DNA of 8,915 nt from DATGSF01 sp035302865 (GTDB lineage Bacteria; Bacteroidota; Bacteroidia; Chitinophagales; Chitinophagaceae), in contig DATGSF010000148.1 of assembly GCA_035302865.1 (NCBI GenBank), positions 1 to 8,915 of the forward strand, read 5' to 3'. Of this stretch, positions 1 to 7,267 are shown piece by piece (positions within the stretch are counted from its first letter, which is position 1; each line of letters opens with the position of its first letter). The notes under the pieces were generated by a model. That model ran no database searches. It saw only the letters and a list, made by a program, of their open reading frames with translations, and was not told the origin of the DNA. The position numbers and the translations under genes are program-made.

Positions 1-1
1 A

Positions 2-1495
2 GAATCCTCAAAACCAACTGTATTAATTTCAACTAGTGGCTCTGCAATATTAAACTTTGCTCCTGCTATAGTAGAAGCATATTATCAGAGAATTCCCTTA
101 ATAATTTTAACTGCAGATAGAACAAAAGAATGGGTGCATCAGGGTGATGGGCAAACAATGAATCAAGAGAATGTTTACCAAAATTATATTAGAAAATCCT
201 TCTCCTTGGATGGTGATGATAACTCTCAAGTTAATTTATGGTATAATAGAAGATGTATTAGTGAAGCTTTTCACACAGCTATTTATAAGAATAAAGGACC
301 GGTACATATCAATTTCAGATTAGCAGAACCTTTATACGAAACAAGTGATTTTAATAATGATACAATTAAAATATTTAAAGAAGAACCAGTTGTAAAATCA
401 TTAAGTGCAGCAACAAAAGAACAATTTTTAAAAGATTTTAATAAAAGTAAAAAGGTTTTAATTCTTGTGGGTCAATATCCTAAAAGCAAGAAATTAAATT
501 CGCTTTTAGAAAGAATTGCCACGCATAAAAATGTTATAATATTATGTGAATCCACTTCTAATTTACAGTCTTTAGAGTTTGTTCATCACATTGATCGATG
601 TATTTCATTTCTGGATGAGGAAGAAATAAATAAAATTATGCCAGAAATGTTAATCACAATAGGAGGAGCTATTATTTCGAAGAGAATCAAATTATTACTC
701 AGAAAGAATAAAACAGAGAAGCATTGGAATATTCATAATTTTGATGCTTATATGGATACCTATCAATCTCTTAGTAATGCTGTCGCCATGGAGGCAGAGG
801 ATTTTCTTGAACAAGTAATTAATGATTTAAGTAACGTAGAAAGTTCTTATAAAGAAAATTGGGAAAATATAAAGGAAAGAAGAGAAGATGCGCATGTAAA
901 ATTCATGAGCAATTGCAAGTATAGCGATTTGAAAGTTTTTGAAACTATATATAAAGAATTACCAGACAATATAAATCTTCATTTAGCAAACAGTTCCGTG
1001 ATTCGTTATGCACAGTTATTTGAAAATAGAAAAACAGCCAACAATTGGAGCAACAGAGGAGTTAGCGGTATTGATGGATGTACAAGCACAGCGATGGGAG
1101 CTGCAAGTAGTGCGACTGAAAAGGATTTCATATTAATTACGGGAGACATGTCTTTTCATTATGATAAAAATGCATTTTGGAATGAAGAGGATATTAATAA
1201 TCTTAAAATCATAGTTATAAACAATGGCGGTGGAAGTATTTTCAATATAATACCTGGTCCAGACAATCTTGAAGAAACGGAAAAATTCTTAGAGGCCAAA
1301 ATGACAAATACGGCAAAAGAAATTGCTATTATGCATGGATGGAATTATCGTAGTATTAATAATGAAAAAGAACTACAAATAGGATTAAAAGACTTTTTTA
1401 AATCTGAAGGGAAGCAAATAGTTGAAATTTTTACCGATGCTAAAAAAAGCCCTGAAACATTAAAGAATTACTGGAAATTTATATCAAAAAATTAG
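2..1495 (+). CDS. menD: MenD, SEPHCHC synthase (2-succinyl-5-enolpyruvyl-6-hydroxy-3-cyclohexene-1-carboxylate synthase), 5' partial
   Basis: Thiamine-diphosphate (ThDP) enzyme that joins isochorismate and 2-oxoglutarate with loss of CO2, the first committed menaquinone step, in the cytosol. The reading frame is open from base 2, so the N-terminus lies outside the window. 497 codons are visible against about 550-580 for the family, so roughly 70-80 residues are missing, including the N-terminal Glu that activates ThDP. The first ATG inside the window (164) is internal, because typical MenD sequence (TSGSAILN, then YYQRIPLIILTADR) precedes it. Other family motifs are WVHQGDGQT, NRGVSGIDG (about 1052-1078) and the ThDP/Mg motif, with GDMS from 1142 and the paired Asn at 1220-1225 (VINNGGGSIF). 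The middle domain is poorly conserved, as is usual in MenD. menB starts 4 nt after the stop, so the two are almost certainly co-transcribed. The operon promoter and probably menF lie upstream of the window (inference). Confidence 0.96.
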   Translation, partial: ESSKPTVLISTSGSAILNFAPAIVEAYYQRIPLIILTADRTKEWVHQGDGQTMNQENVYQNYIRKSFSLDGDDNSQVNLWYNRRCISEAFHTAIYKNKGPVHINFRLAEPLYETSDFNNDTIKIFKEEPVVKSLSAATKEQFLKDFNKSKKVLILVGQYPKSKKLNSLLERIATHKNVIILCESTSNLQSLEFVHHIDRCISFLDEEEINKIMPEMLITIGGAIISKRIKLLLRKNKTEKHWNIHNFDAYMDTYQSLSNAVAMEAEDFLEQVINDLSNVESSYKENWENIKERREDAHVKFMSNCKYSDLKVFETIYKELPDNINLHLANSSVIRYAQLFENRKTANNWSNRGVSGIDGCTSTAMGAASSATEKDFILITGDMSFHYDKNAFWNEEDINNLKIIVINNGGGSIFNIIPGPDNLEETEKFLEAKMTNTAKEIAIMHGWNYRSINNEKELQIGLKDFFKSEGKQIVEIFTDAKKSPETLKNYWKFISKN

Positions 1496-1499
1496 AATT

Positions 1500-2345
1500 A
1501 TGAATAATAAAATAAATTGGAAAACAATTAAAGAATACAGTGACATAACATTTAAATATGCTGAAGGAGTAGCTCGAATTGCATTTAATAGACCAGAAGT
1601 TCGAAATGCTTTTCGTCCTGAAACTGTTTCTCAACTTTTAGAAGCATTAATTTATTGTCACGAATCACAGGAAATTGGAGTAGTACTAATTAGCGGAGAA
1701 GGTCCCTCTCCAAAAGATGGAGGATGGGCATTTTGTTCTGGAGGTGATCAAAGAGTACGTTCTCAAACTGGTTATAAAGGGGGTGATGGAATAAACCGTT
1801 TTAATATTTTAGATGTACAACGTCAGATTCGCTTTATGAATAAAGTAGTTATCGCTGTAGTTCCAGGTTGGGCAGTTGGCGGTGGACATAGTCTACATGT
1901 AGTTTGTGATTTAACCTTAGCTAGTAAAGAGCATGGCATTTTTAAGCAAACAGATGTTGATGTAGCAAGTGTAGATGGAGGTTTTGGATCTGCATACTTA
2001 GCAAGAATGGTTGGCCAAAAACGTGCTAGAGAAATTTTCTTTTTAGGTAAATCTTATTCCGCGGAAGAAGCTTATCAAATGGGCATGGTTAATGAGGTCG
2101 TTCCACACGATGAACTGGAGGATACAGCATTTGAATGGGCACAAGAAATATTAAAGAAAAGTCCTACTGCTATTAAAATGGCTAAATTTGGTTTGAATTT
2201 AATCGATGATGGATTAATTGGACAACAAGTTTATGCTGGTGAAGCAACACGTTTATTATATACTACAGAAGAGGCAAGAGAAGGTAGGGATGCATTTTTG
2301 GAAAAACGAGAACCCGACTTTGGTAAATTCCCTAAATTCCCTTAA
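1500..2345 (+). CDS. menB: MenB, 1,4-dihydroxy-2-naphthoyl-CoA synthase (type II)
   Basis: Crotonase-fold enzyme that closes the second ring of o-succinylbenzoyl-CoA to give DHNA-CoA in the cytosol. At 281 residues it is full length. Visible motifs are FNRPEVRNAF (29-38), the CoA/oxyanion segment WAFCSGGDQ (76-84), PGWAVGGGHSLH (122-133), SVDGGFGS (157-164) with catalytic Asp159, Tyr254 (the active-site Tyr supplied by a neighbouring subunit in family structures), and the C-terminal GRDAFLEKREPDF. Residues 150-152 are Gln-Thr-Asp. In E. coli (type I) the third position is Gly and binds a bicarbonate that acts as base; in type II enzymes such as that of M. tuberculosis it is Asp. The protein should therefore be bicarbonate-independent (inference from family knowledge). 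The ATG lies 4 nt after menD, and menA follows after 9 nt. No clear Shine-Dalgarno is present, as is normal in Bacteroidota. Confidence 0.97.
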   Translation: MNNKINWKTIKEYSDITFKYAEGVARIAFNRPEVRNAFRPETVSQLLEALIYCHESQEIGVVLISGEGPSPKDGGWAFCSGGDQRVRSQTGYKGGDGINRFNILDVQRQIRFMNKVVIAVVPGWAVGGGHSLHVVCDLTLASKEHGIFKQTDVDVASVDGGFGSAYLARMVGQKRAREIFFLGKSYSAEEAYQMGMVNEVVPHDELEDTAFEWAQEILKKSPTAIKMAKFGLNLIDDGLIGQQVYAGEATRLLYTTEEAREGRDAFLEKREPDFGKFPKFP

Positions 2346-2354
2346 TAACAAATT

Positions 2355-3257
2355 ATGGCAAATCTCTCTGAATGGCTGACAAGCTTTAGGTTACATACTC
2401 TACCACTAGCTTTATCAACTATTATTTGTGGGAGCTTTTTGGCAGCCTACCATCAAAATTTTCATTGGAAAATTGCTATTGGTGCAACATTAACAACCTT
2501 ATTTTTACAAGTATTGAGTAATCTAGCCAATGATTATGGAGATATGATAACAGGAGTTGATAATAAGGAAAGACTCGGACCAAAAAGAGGTTTACAAAAA
2601 GGAAGTATTAGTAAAAAGCAAATGAAAAATGCTATAATAATATGTATTTTATGCTCTTTAATTTCAGGAATTTGGCTAATTGGAGAGGCTTTTAAAAACA
2701 GTAGCTCTTGGCTTTCTTTATCTTTCTTTTTATTAGGCTGTGGTGCAATTTTAGCAGCAATTAAATATACTATGGGTAAAAATCCTTATGGGTATTCAGG
2801 CTTTGGAGATTTATTTGTATTTATATTTTTTGGGTTAGTTGGTGTAATGGGTACCTTTTATTTACATACACAGAGTTTTTCTCTTACCGAATGGCTACCC
2901 GCAATAGCAATGGGTTGTTTCAGTACTGGCGTTTTGAATTTAAACAATTTGAGAGATGAAAAAAATGATATTCTTTACAATAAAAGAACATTAGTTGTGC
3001 AATGGGGATTTGATAAAGCTAAGAAATACCATATTGCTTTACTAATTATAGGAATGTTAGCAGGGATAATTTATGTTTTTTTAATACCAACAAGCACTTG
3101 GCGGTTTTTAATAGCAATTCCTTATTTAGGAATGTTATTCCATGCAAAAATGGTTTGGAATAATAAAGAAAGAAAAGATCTAAATAAAGAATTAAGAAAT
3201 CTATCCCTATTGACATTGGCATTTTCACTTTGTTTAGGAATAGGAATTTTATTGTAA
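2355..3257 (+). CDS. menA: MenA, 1,4-dihydroxy-2-naphthoate polyprenyltransferase
   Basis: Integral membrane prenyltransferase of the UbiA superfamily. It attaches a polyprenyl chain to DHNA with loss of CO2, giving demethylmenaquinone. The length of 300 residues is normal. The first Asp-rich site is NDYGDMITGVD (Asn59, Asp60, Asp63, Asp69), followed by the MenA-type stretch ERLGPKRGLQKGSIS (72-86). The second Asp-rich site is NNLRDEKND (Asp201, Asp205), followed by KRTLVVQWG. These sites bind Mg-diphosphate in the family. Several hydrophobic stretches are consistent with the usual multi-span topology, for example around 15-32, 40-56, 92-110, 118-136, 152-170, 181-197, 226-245, 249-265 and 283-300. 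The ATG is 9 nt after menB. menC starts 28 nt after the stop, the largest gap in the operon. The chain length of the quinone cannot be told from the sequence. Confidence 0.96.
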   Translation: MANLSEWLTSFRLHTLPLALSTIICGSFLAAYHQNFHWKIAIGATLTTLFLQVLSNLANDYGDMITGVDNKERLGPKRGLQKGSISKKQMKNAIIICILCSLISGIWLIGEAFKNSSSWLSLSFFLLGCGAILAAIKYTMGKNPYGYSGFGDLFVFIFFGLVGVMGTFYLHTQSFSLTEWLPAIAMGCFSTGVLNLNNLRDEKNDILYNKRTLVVQWGFDKAKKYHIALLIIGMLAGIIYVFLIPTSTWRFLIAIPYLGMLFHAKMVWNNKERKDLNKELRNLSLLTLAFSLCLGIGILL

Positions 3258-3285
3258 CTTTAAAAAAATAAAATCAAAATCTAAT

Positions 3286-4326
3286 ATGCATTGTCATTAT
3301 AAAAAATACACTTTAAACTTTATAAAACCCGGAGGAACTTCACGTGGTGTTTTAAAAACTAAAGATACCTATTTTATATTTTTAGAGGAAAACGGAAAAA
3401 CTGCCATTGGAGAATGTAATCGTTTTATAAATCTGTCTTATGATGATAAAGACAATTATGAAGAGATTTTAAATAAAGTTTGTAGGGATTTACCAGAAAA
3501 AAAGGAAGCGATTTTAACAGAGTTAACAGAATGGCCTTCTATTTACTTTGGGGTAGAAATGCTATTAAAAGATTGGAGAAATGGCAGTCAGAGAATTTTA
3601 TTTCCAGAAGTATTTAAAAATGGTGCCTTTTCTGTTCCGATAAATGGTCTAATTTGGATGGGCGAAGATTCGGATATGCGGGAACAAATAGATAAAAAAT
3701 TAGCAGAAGGATGTAATTCCATCAAGCTAAAAATTGGCGCATTAGATTTTGAGAGAGAATTGGCATTAATTCAATACATACGCAAAAAACACAATAAAGA
3801 AGAAGTAGAAATACGTTTGGATGCTAATGGTGCTTACTCCTATGAGGAAGCTTTAGAAAAATTAGCTATTTTAGAAGAGTATGGTATTAATTATATAGAA
3901 CAGCCAATTGCAAAAGGAGATTGGGAATCAATGCATAAATTAATTAAAAACACTTCTATAAAAATAGCTTTAGATGAAGAGTTAATTGGTATTATTAGTG
4001 AAACAGAACGACAAGAATTAATTGATACTATTCAACCAGATTTGTTGATTTTAAAACCAGCTTTAATTGGTGGATTTTCAGGTTCTGAGGATTGGAAAAA
4101 ACGTATTCGCGAAAATGGAGGAGATTGGATTGTAACCTCTGCTTTGGAAAGTAATATAGGATTAAATGCAATTGCACAATATGTAGCAAAAGACTCTTCT
4201 GATTTTTCTCAAGGCTTAGGTACAGGTCAATTATTTTCTAATAATTTCCCTTCTCCTTATGAAGTAAAAAATAATCATATTCATTATAAAAAAGACCAGG
4301 GTTGGAATTTAACAAAATTGATTTAG
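3286..4326 (+). CDS. menC: MenC, o-succinylbenzoate synthase (enolase superfamily)
   Basis: Metal-dependent dehydratase that converts SHCHC to o-succinylbenzoate in the cytosol. At 346 residues it is full length. The enolase-superfamily active-site set is complete: KLK at 147-149 (Lys147 and Lys149, the acid/base pair), metal ligands Asp179 (in DANGAY), Glu205 (in YIEQP) and Asp230 (in ALDEE), and Lys257 (in LILKPAL) on the opposite face. The N-terminal capping domain is of the MenC type (KPGGTSRGVLKTK at 14-26, then IGECN at 41-45). The start is the ATG at 3286, which places the family N-terminus KYTLNF at residues 7-12. The 3' end overlaps the start of menE by 25 nt in another frame, which suggests coupled translation. 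Members of this superfamily can be promiscuous (N-acylamino acid racemase activity), but the operon context makes the menaquinone role firm. Confidence 0.96.
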   Translation: MHCHYKKYTLNFIKPGGTSRGVLKTKDTYFIFLEENGKTAIGECNRFINLSYDDKDNYEEILNKVCRDLPEKKEAILTELTEWPSIYFGVEMLLKDWRNGSQRILFPEVFKNGAFSVPINGLIWMGEDSDMREQIDKKLAEGCNSIKLKIGALDFERELALIQYIRKKHNKEEVEIRLDANGAYSYEEALEKLAILEEYGINYIEQPIAKGDWESMHKLIKNTSIKIALDEELIGIISETERQELIDTIQPDLLILKPALIGGFSGSEDWKKRIRENGGDWIVTSALESNIGLNAIAQYVAKDSSDFSQGLGTGQLFSNNFPSPYEVKNNHIHYKKDQGWNLTKLI

Positions 4327-5393
4327 ACTATAGAAATTACACAACTTTAAAATTAGCCGGGAATCTTCTTCATGCAAATGAAATTCTAACATTTTGCACA
4401 AAAAATGGAAGTGCTCCTTATTTAGCACTTAGAGATTTTGTAGAAGAATGGCTGCATCCATCTCCTTATATGAGTATAATGACTAGTGGCTCTACAGGAA
4501 AACCAAAAGTAATGGAGGTGGCTAAAAATCATATGTTGTGGTCGGCATCACAAAGTGCAAAATACTTTAATTTCCAAAAAGAGCAATCTGCTTTATTAAG
4601 TCTCCCTCTTACTTATATTGCTGGAAAAATGATGGTTGTAAGAGCATTTTATAGTCAATTAAACTTATACATTCAGGAGCCTAAAACTCAAGCTCTACAA
4701 GATTTACCTTTAGATATTACAATTGATTTTGCTCCATTCACTCCTATGCAATTGGACATAATTCCCAAAAACGTCCAACTTCCTAGGAAAGTATTACTTG
4801 GTGGTGGACCAGTCTCAAAAGAATTAGAAGACAAATTACAGGATTTTCAGGAAGAAATATACCATGGTTATGGAATGGCAGAAACCTTGAGCCATATTGC
4901 TTTACGTAGAGTAAATGGTCCTAAACGTAGTGAGATTTACCAAGCTTTCTCAAGTGTTAAACTGCGGCTTGATACCCGTAATTGTTTATGCATTCAACTG
5001 CCATTTCAAAAAGAGGAAATTACCACAAATGATATAGTACAAATGAAAGGTCCACACTCTTTTATCTGGCTAGGACGCATTGATAATGTGATTAATACTG
5101 GTGGCATTAAAGTATTTCCTGAAGATATTGAAAATAAAATTACTGTTCTTATCTCCTGTCGGTTTTTTATTAGCAGTAAAGAAGATGCTATTTTAGGAGA
5201 AAAAGTCATTTTAATTCTTGAAAAAAATGGATTTACCTTAGCAGAATGGAAAATATTAAAAACACAATTGCAATCTGTTTTATCAAAATATGAAGTTCCG
5301 AAAGAAGTATACACTGCGAATGAATTTATAGAAACTCATTCTGGGAAAATTCAAAGAGAAGCGACCTTAAAAATAAGTCAGAAGGCAATTTAA
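4302..5393 (+). CDS. menE: MenE, o-succinylbenzoate-CoA ligase
   Basis: ATP-dependent ligase of the ANL (acyl-CoA synthetase) superfamily that adenylates o-succinylbenzoate and joins it to CoA, supplying the MenB substrate. At 363 residues it is short, as is common in Bacteroidota MenE. Motifs: phosphate-binding loop TSGSTGKPK (61-69), YIAGKMM (105-111), LLGGGPVS (165-172), YGMAET (190-195), WLGRIDNVINTGG (256-268, ribose-binding Asp261), and C-terminal SGKIQR with catalytic Lys349. The start is uncertain. No in-frame ATG occurs before residue 57, which would cut off conserved N-terminal sequence, so TTG at 4302 is chosen. It lies 25 nt inside the end of menC, with AGGG (4298-4301) directly before it. 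A rarer start codon slightly downstream cannot be excluded. The 89 nt to the convergent gene downstream show no convincing terminator hairpin. This is the last gene of the operon. Confidence 0.93.
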   Translation: MEFNKIDLDYRNYTTLKLAGNLLHANEILTFCTKNGSAPYLALRDFVEEWLHPSPYMSIMTSGSTGKPKVMEVAKNHMLWSASQSAKYFNFQKEQSALLSLPLTYIAGKMMVVRAFYSQLNLYIQEPKTQALQDLPLDITIDFAPFTPMQLDIIPKNVQLPRKVLLGGGPVSKELEDKLQDFQEEIYHGYGMAETLSHIALRRVNGPKRSEIYQAFSSVKLRLDTRNCLCIQLPFQKEEITTNDIVQMKGPHSFIWLGRIDNVINTGGIKVFPEDIENKITVLISCRFFISSKEDAILGEKVILILEKNGFTLAEWKILKTQLQSVLSKYEVPKEVYTANEFIETHSGKIQREATLKISQKAI

Positions 5394-5482
5394 AAAAACA
5401 CAGTTTTCACTATGGCTTACAAGCTTAATGAATAAATGTTGTATAATTCAAATAACTATATTAAAAAATACTTATTATTTTC

Positions 5483-6292
5483 TTATAAACTCCCTCCTAT
5501 TCTAGTAATCCATTCTTCAAAACCGTCATTAACTCCTAAACCAAATAATGCAAAATCATACTTAGCAGGATCTGCGGAATCAAAATATCTCAAATAACTA
5601 TCTAATTCTGCTAAGGCTTTTAAATCATTATTTTTCCTAGTTATTAAATGTAATCTTCTAGCAATAGTACCAGAATGTACATCTAAAGGACAACTAAGTT
5701 TAGCTGCTGCAATATCCCAAATTCCAAAATCTACTTCTTTATCATCTTTTCTAATCATCCAACGTAAAAACATATGAATCCGTTTTGCTACACTTCCTTT
5801 ACTTGGATTTGCAACATGTTTTTGTGTTCTTTTTTCGTGTTCTAAGGTAAAAAATATTTGATGCAATTGCGTGATAGCTTCATGTAAAAATGCATCTCCC
5901 TGATAAGTTTTAAAAATACTTTCTAATCCATCATGATTTAAATAAATATTTTTTAAAGAACGTAAAAAATATTTAAAATCTTCTTTTGAAAAAGTTCTAT
6001 GTACAAAATGTGGAAGTTTTGCCAAATCAGATTCTTCATGAGAAATTACAAAATCATAAGGAGCAAAATCAAGCATTTCCATCATTTGATGTGCATTTTT
6101 TAATATCATTGGTCTTTTGCCCCAAGAAATAGTGGCTGTTAGAAAACCTGAAATTTCTATATCTTCTTTTCTTGTGAATAAATGAGGTATAGATATTGGA
6201 TCATTTTCAATAAAATCTAAATTATTATATTGTTCTACTAGTTTATCCAATTGTGATTTTAAATTCTCTAAATAATTCTGACTTAATTGCAT
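5483..6292 (-). CDS. DUF2400 (TIGR02757) family protein, possibly HhH-GPD glycosylase-like
   Basis: Function unknown; 269 residues, no signal peptide or membrane segment, so cytosolic. The family is recognised from FLRWMIRKDD (175-184), VDFGIWD (187-193), CPLDVHSGTIARRL (201-214) and KYDFALFGLGVN (244-255). The order resembles helix-hairpin-helix/GPD base-excision glycosylases such as endonuclease III. The N-terminal ISGFLTATISWG (47-58) resembles the 'LLSAQATD' helix, PLDVHSGTIARR resembles the catalytic 'VDTHxxRVxxR' segment (Asp204 at the catalytic-Asp position), and a late helix ends in FGLGVN. No GVGxKT hairpin is visible; K-rich sequence around 170-182 occupies that place. DNA repair or nucleotide-related activity is therefore inference only. 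The ATG is 6 nt after the stop of the upstream exported nuclease-like gene, so the two are probably one transcript. Confidence 0.88.
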   Translation of the reverse strand: MQLSQNYLENLKSQLDKLVEQYNNLDFIENDPISIPHLFTRKEDIEISGFLTATISWGKRPMILKNAHQMMEMLDFAPYDFVISHEESDLAKLPHFVHRTFSKEDFKYFLRSLKNIYLNHDGLESIFKTYQGDAFLHEAITQLHQIFFTLEHEKRTQKHVANPSKGSVAKRIHMFLRWMIRKDDKEVDFGIWDIAAAKLSCPLDVHSGTIARRLHLITRKNNDLKALAELDSYLRYFDSADPAKYDFALFGLGVNDGFEEWITRIGGSL

Positions 6293-6298
6293 GAATAT

Positions 6299-7129
6299 TT
6301 ATTTAAAACTGAATTCCAAATACACAGGAATATGATCAGAAACTTTACTTCGAGCTGTTTTTGCATCTGGATATTCTTTATAATAATGAATTACTCCTGA
6401 ACGTATTTTCTTTATTTTTTTAGATGGATAAAAAATATTATCGTATTCTGAAGCTAAGCAATCTCCATTTTTGCATTGCATTCTAACAGTAGTTTTCTGA
6501 TTTATCAATGCAGGTAAATAGCCCATTTTCTTTAAAGGATTAAAAACATTATTGCTCTGTGGGGTATTAAAATCTCCTAAAAATATTAAATTCATATTAG
6601 GAAACTCATCAGGCATAAATTTAAAATATTTTATTTCACTTTCAGGGTTTTTAAATTTCGGTACGGCATGAAAATTCACCAAAGTAAAGGTGTCTTTTTC
6701 TGATACAAAACTTGCAAAATAAGGTTCTCTTACTATTTCATTAGCCCTTTTTTGATATAAGAAAACCTCACCTACTCTTTGCAGTTCTGCTGCTTTCCAA
6801 ATATAAGCATAGCGTTCCGATTCATGCGGGTTTCCACTAGTAATAGGACTAATTGCATAAGACCAATTAGCTTCTGAATCCCATGTTTTTAAAATTCCAA
6901 CAAGTTTTTGTACCGCTTCTACTCCACCCGTTTTTCCTACAACTTCTTGAATAGCTATGATATCATAATCCTGAACTGTTTTTGCAATAAATTCAAGGGT
7001 TTCTAAAGATTTTGTTCTTCCAAAATGTTGGATATTCCATGATAAAACAGTAACATTTTTAGCAAAAGCGGAAAATGATGATAAGAAAAAAGCAATCAAA
7101 AAAAACAGAACTTGTGCATTTCTATGCAT
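6299..7129 (-). CDS. Exported endonuclease/exonuclease/phosphatase (DNase I-like) family protein
   Basis: 276 residues with a DNase I-like fold. Residues 1-23 form a signal peptide (basic start MHR, hydrophobic stretch from about 7 to 17, then SSFSAFA before Lys24), so the protein is periplasmic, secreted or surface-associated. Catalytic and metal motifs appear in family order: SWNIQHFG (30-37, Asn32), IIAIQEV (Glu62), ERYAYIW (105-111), NFHAVP (His154), GDFNTP (Asp186, Asn188), EYDNIFYP (Asp230) and SDHIPV (Asp265, His266). Cys219 and Cys224 could form a disulfide after export. The complete catalytic set supports a metal-dependent phosphodiesterase, most simply a DNase, but the fold also occurs in phosphatases and lipid hydrolases, so the substrate is not settled. 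It is the first gene of a two-gene unit with the DUF2400 gene (6-nt gap). A TATATTTGT element lies just upstream. Confidence 0.9.
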   Translation of the reverse strand: MHRNAQVLFFLIAFFLSSFSAFAKNVTVLSWNIQHFGRTKSLETLEFIAKTVQDYDIIAIQEVVGKTGGVEAVQKLVGILKTWDSEANWSYAISPITSGNPHESERYAYIWKAAELQRVGEVFLYQKRANEIVREPYFASFVSEKDTFTLVNFHAVPKFKNPESEIKYFKFMPDEFPNMNLIFLGDFNTPQSNNVFNPLKKMGYLPALINQKTTVRMQCKNGDCLASEYDNIFYPSKKIKKIRSGVIHYYKEYPDAKTARSKVSDHIPVYLEFSFK

Positions 7130-7140
7130 ATCTTTTTTTC

Positions 7141-7149
7141 ACAAATATA
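7141..7149 (-). promoter_or_regulatory. Candidate -7 promoter element for the nuclease/DUF2400 unit
   Basis: Read on the - strand this is TATATTTGT, a full match to the Bacteroidota -7 consensus TAnnTTTG followed by a pyrimidine. The ATG at 7129 lies 12 nt downstream of the TTTG, so the transcript leader would be only a few nucleotides. No well-spaced upstream TTG/TTTG is seen: the nearest TTG is 25 nt away, beyond the usual 17-23. The call rests on the -7 match and on position alone. Confidence 0.4.
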
Positions 7150-7217
7150 CTAGTTTTAAAAGAAGTAGAAAATTCAAGTATCATTAATATCAATAGTAGT
7201 ATTTAAAAAAGAAAAAA

Positions 7218-7245
7218 TTGATAATATATTTTTCTCGTACCTTTA
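7218..7245 (+). promoter_or_regulatory. Candidate promoter for the cupin-globin unit
   Basis: TTG at 7218-7220, a 17-nt spacer, then TACCTTTA at 7238-7245. This fits the flavobacterial TTG-N17-23-TAnnTTTG pattern with one mismatch (last base A instead of G). Transcription would start near 7250, leaving a leader of about 15-20 nt before the ATG at 7268. The region is AT-rich, so chance matches are common. Confidence 0.4.
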
Positions 7246-7249
7246 ATTA

Positions 7250-7267
7250 AATTGAAATATTTAAATT
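7250..7267. repeat. 18-nt near-perfect palindrome abutting the cupin start codon
   Basis: Two 9-nt arms, AATTGAAAT and ATTTAAATT, are reverse complements except for one pair (G7254 against A7263). It ends exactly at the base before the ATG at 7268 and begins near the predicted transcription start. It could be an operator or affect initiation. Made almost wholly of A and T in an AT-rich gap, it could also be chance. Confidence 0.3.

Noticed and set aside
1..1495. Possible horizontal transfer of menD because it looks more AT-rich and uses more ATA and AGA codons than menB
   Set aside because: MenD is less conserved than MenB across bacteria and the shift is mild; the operon order and tight spacing argue for ordinary inheritance.
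3046..3228. 60-codon reading frame on the - strand inside menA
   Set aside because: It lies wholly inside a well-supported membrane protein gene; its hydrophobic character is the antisense of transmembrane codons.
5006..5314. 102-codon reading frame on the - strand inside menE
   Set aside because: It overlaps the conserved C-terminal part of MenE and shows no recognisable family motif.
5394..5482. Possible terminator between the convergent menE and DUF2400 genes
   Set aside because: The best hairpin is GCTT/AAGC with a 2-nt loop, too short to support a terminator call.
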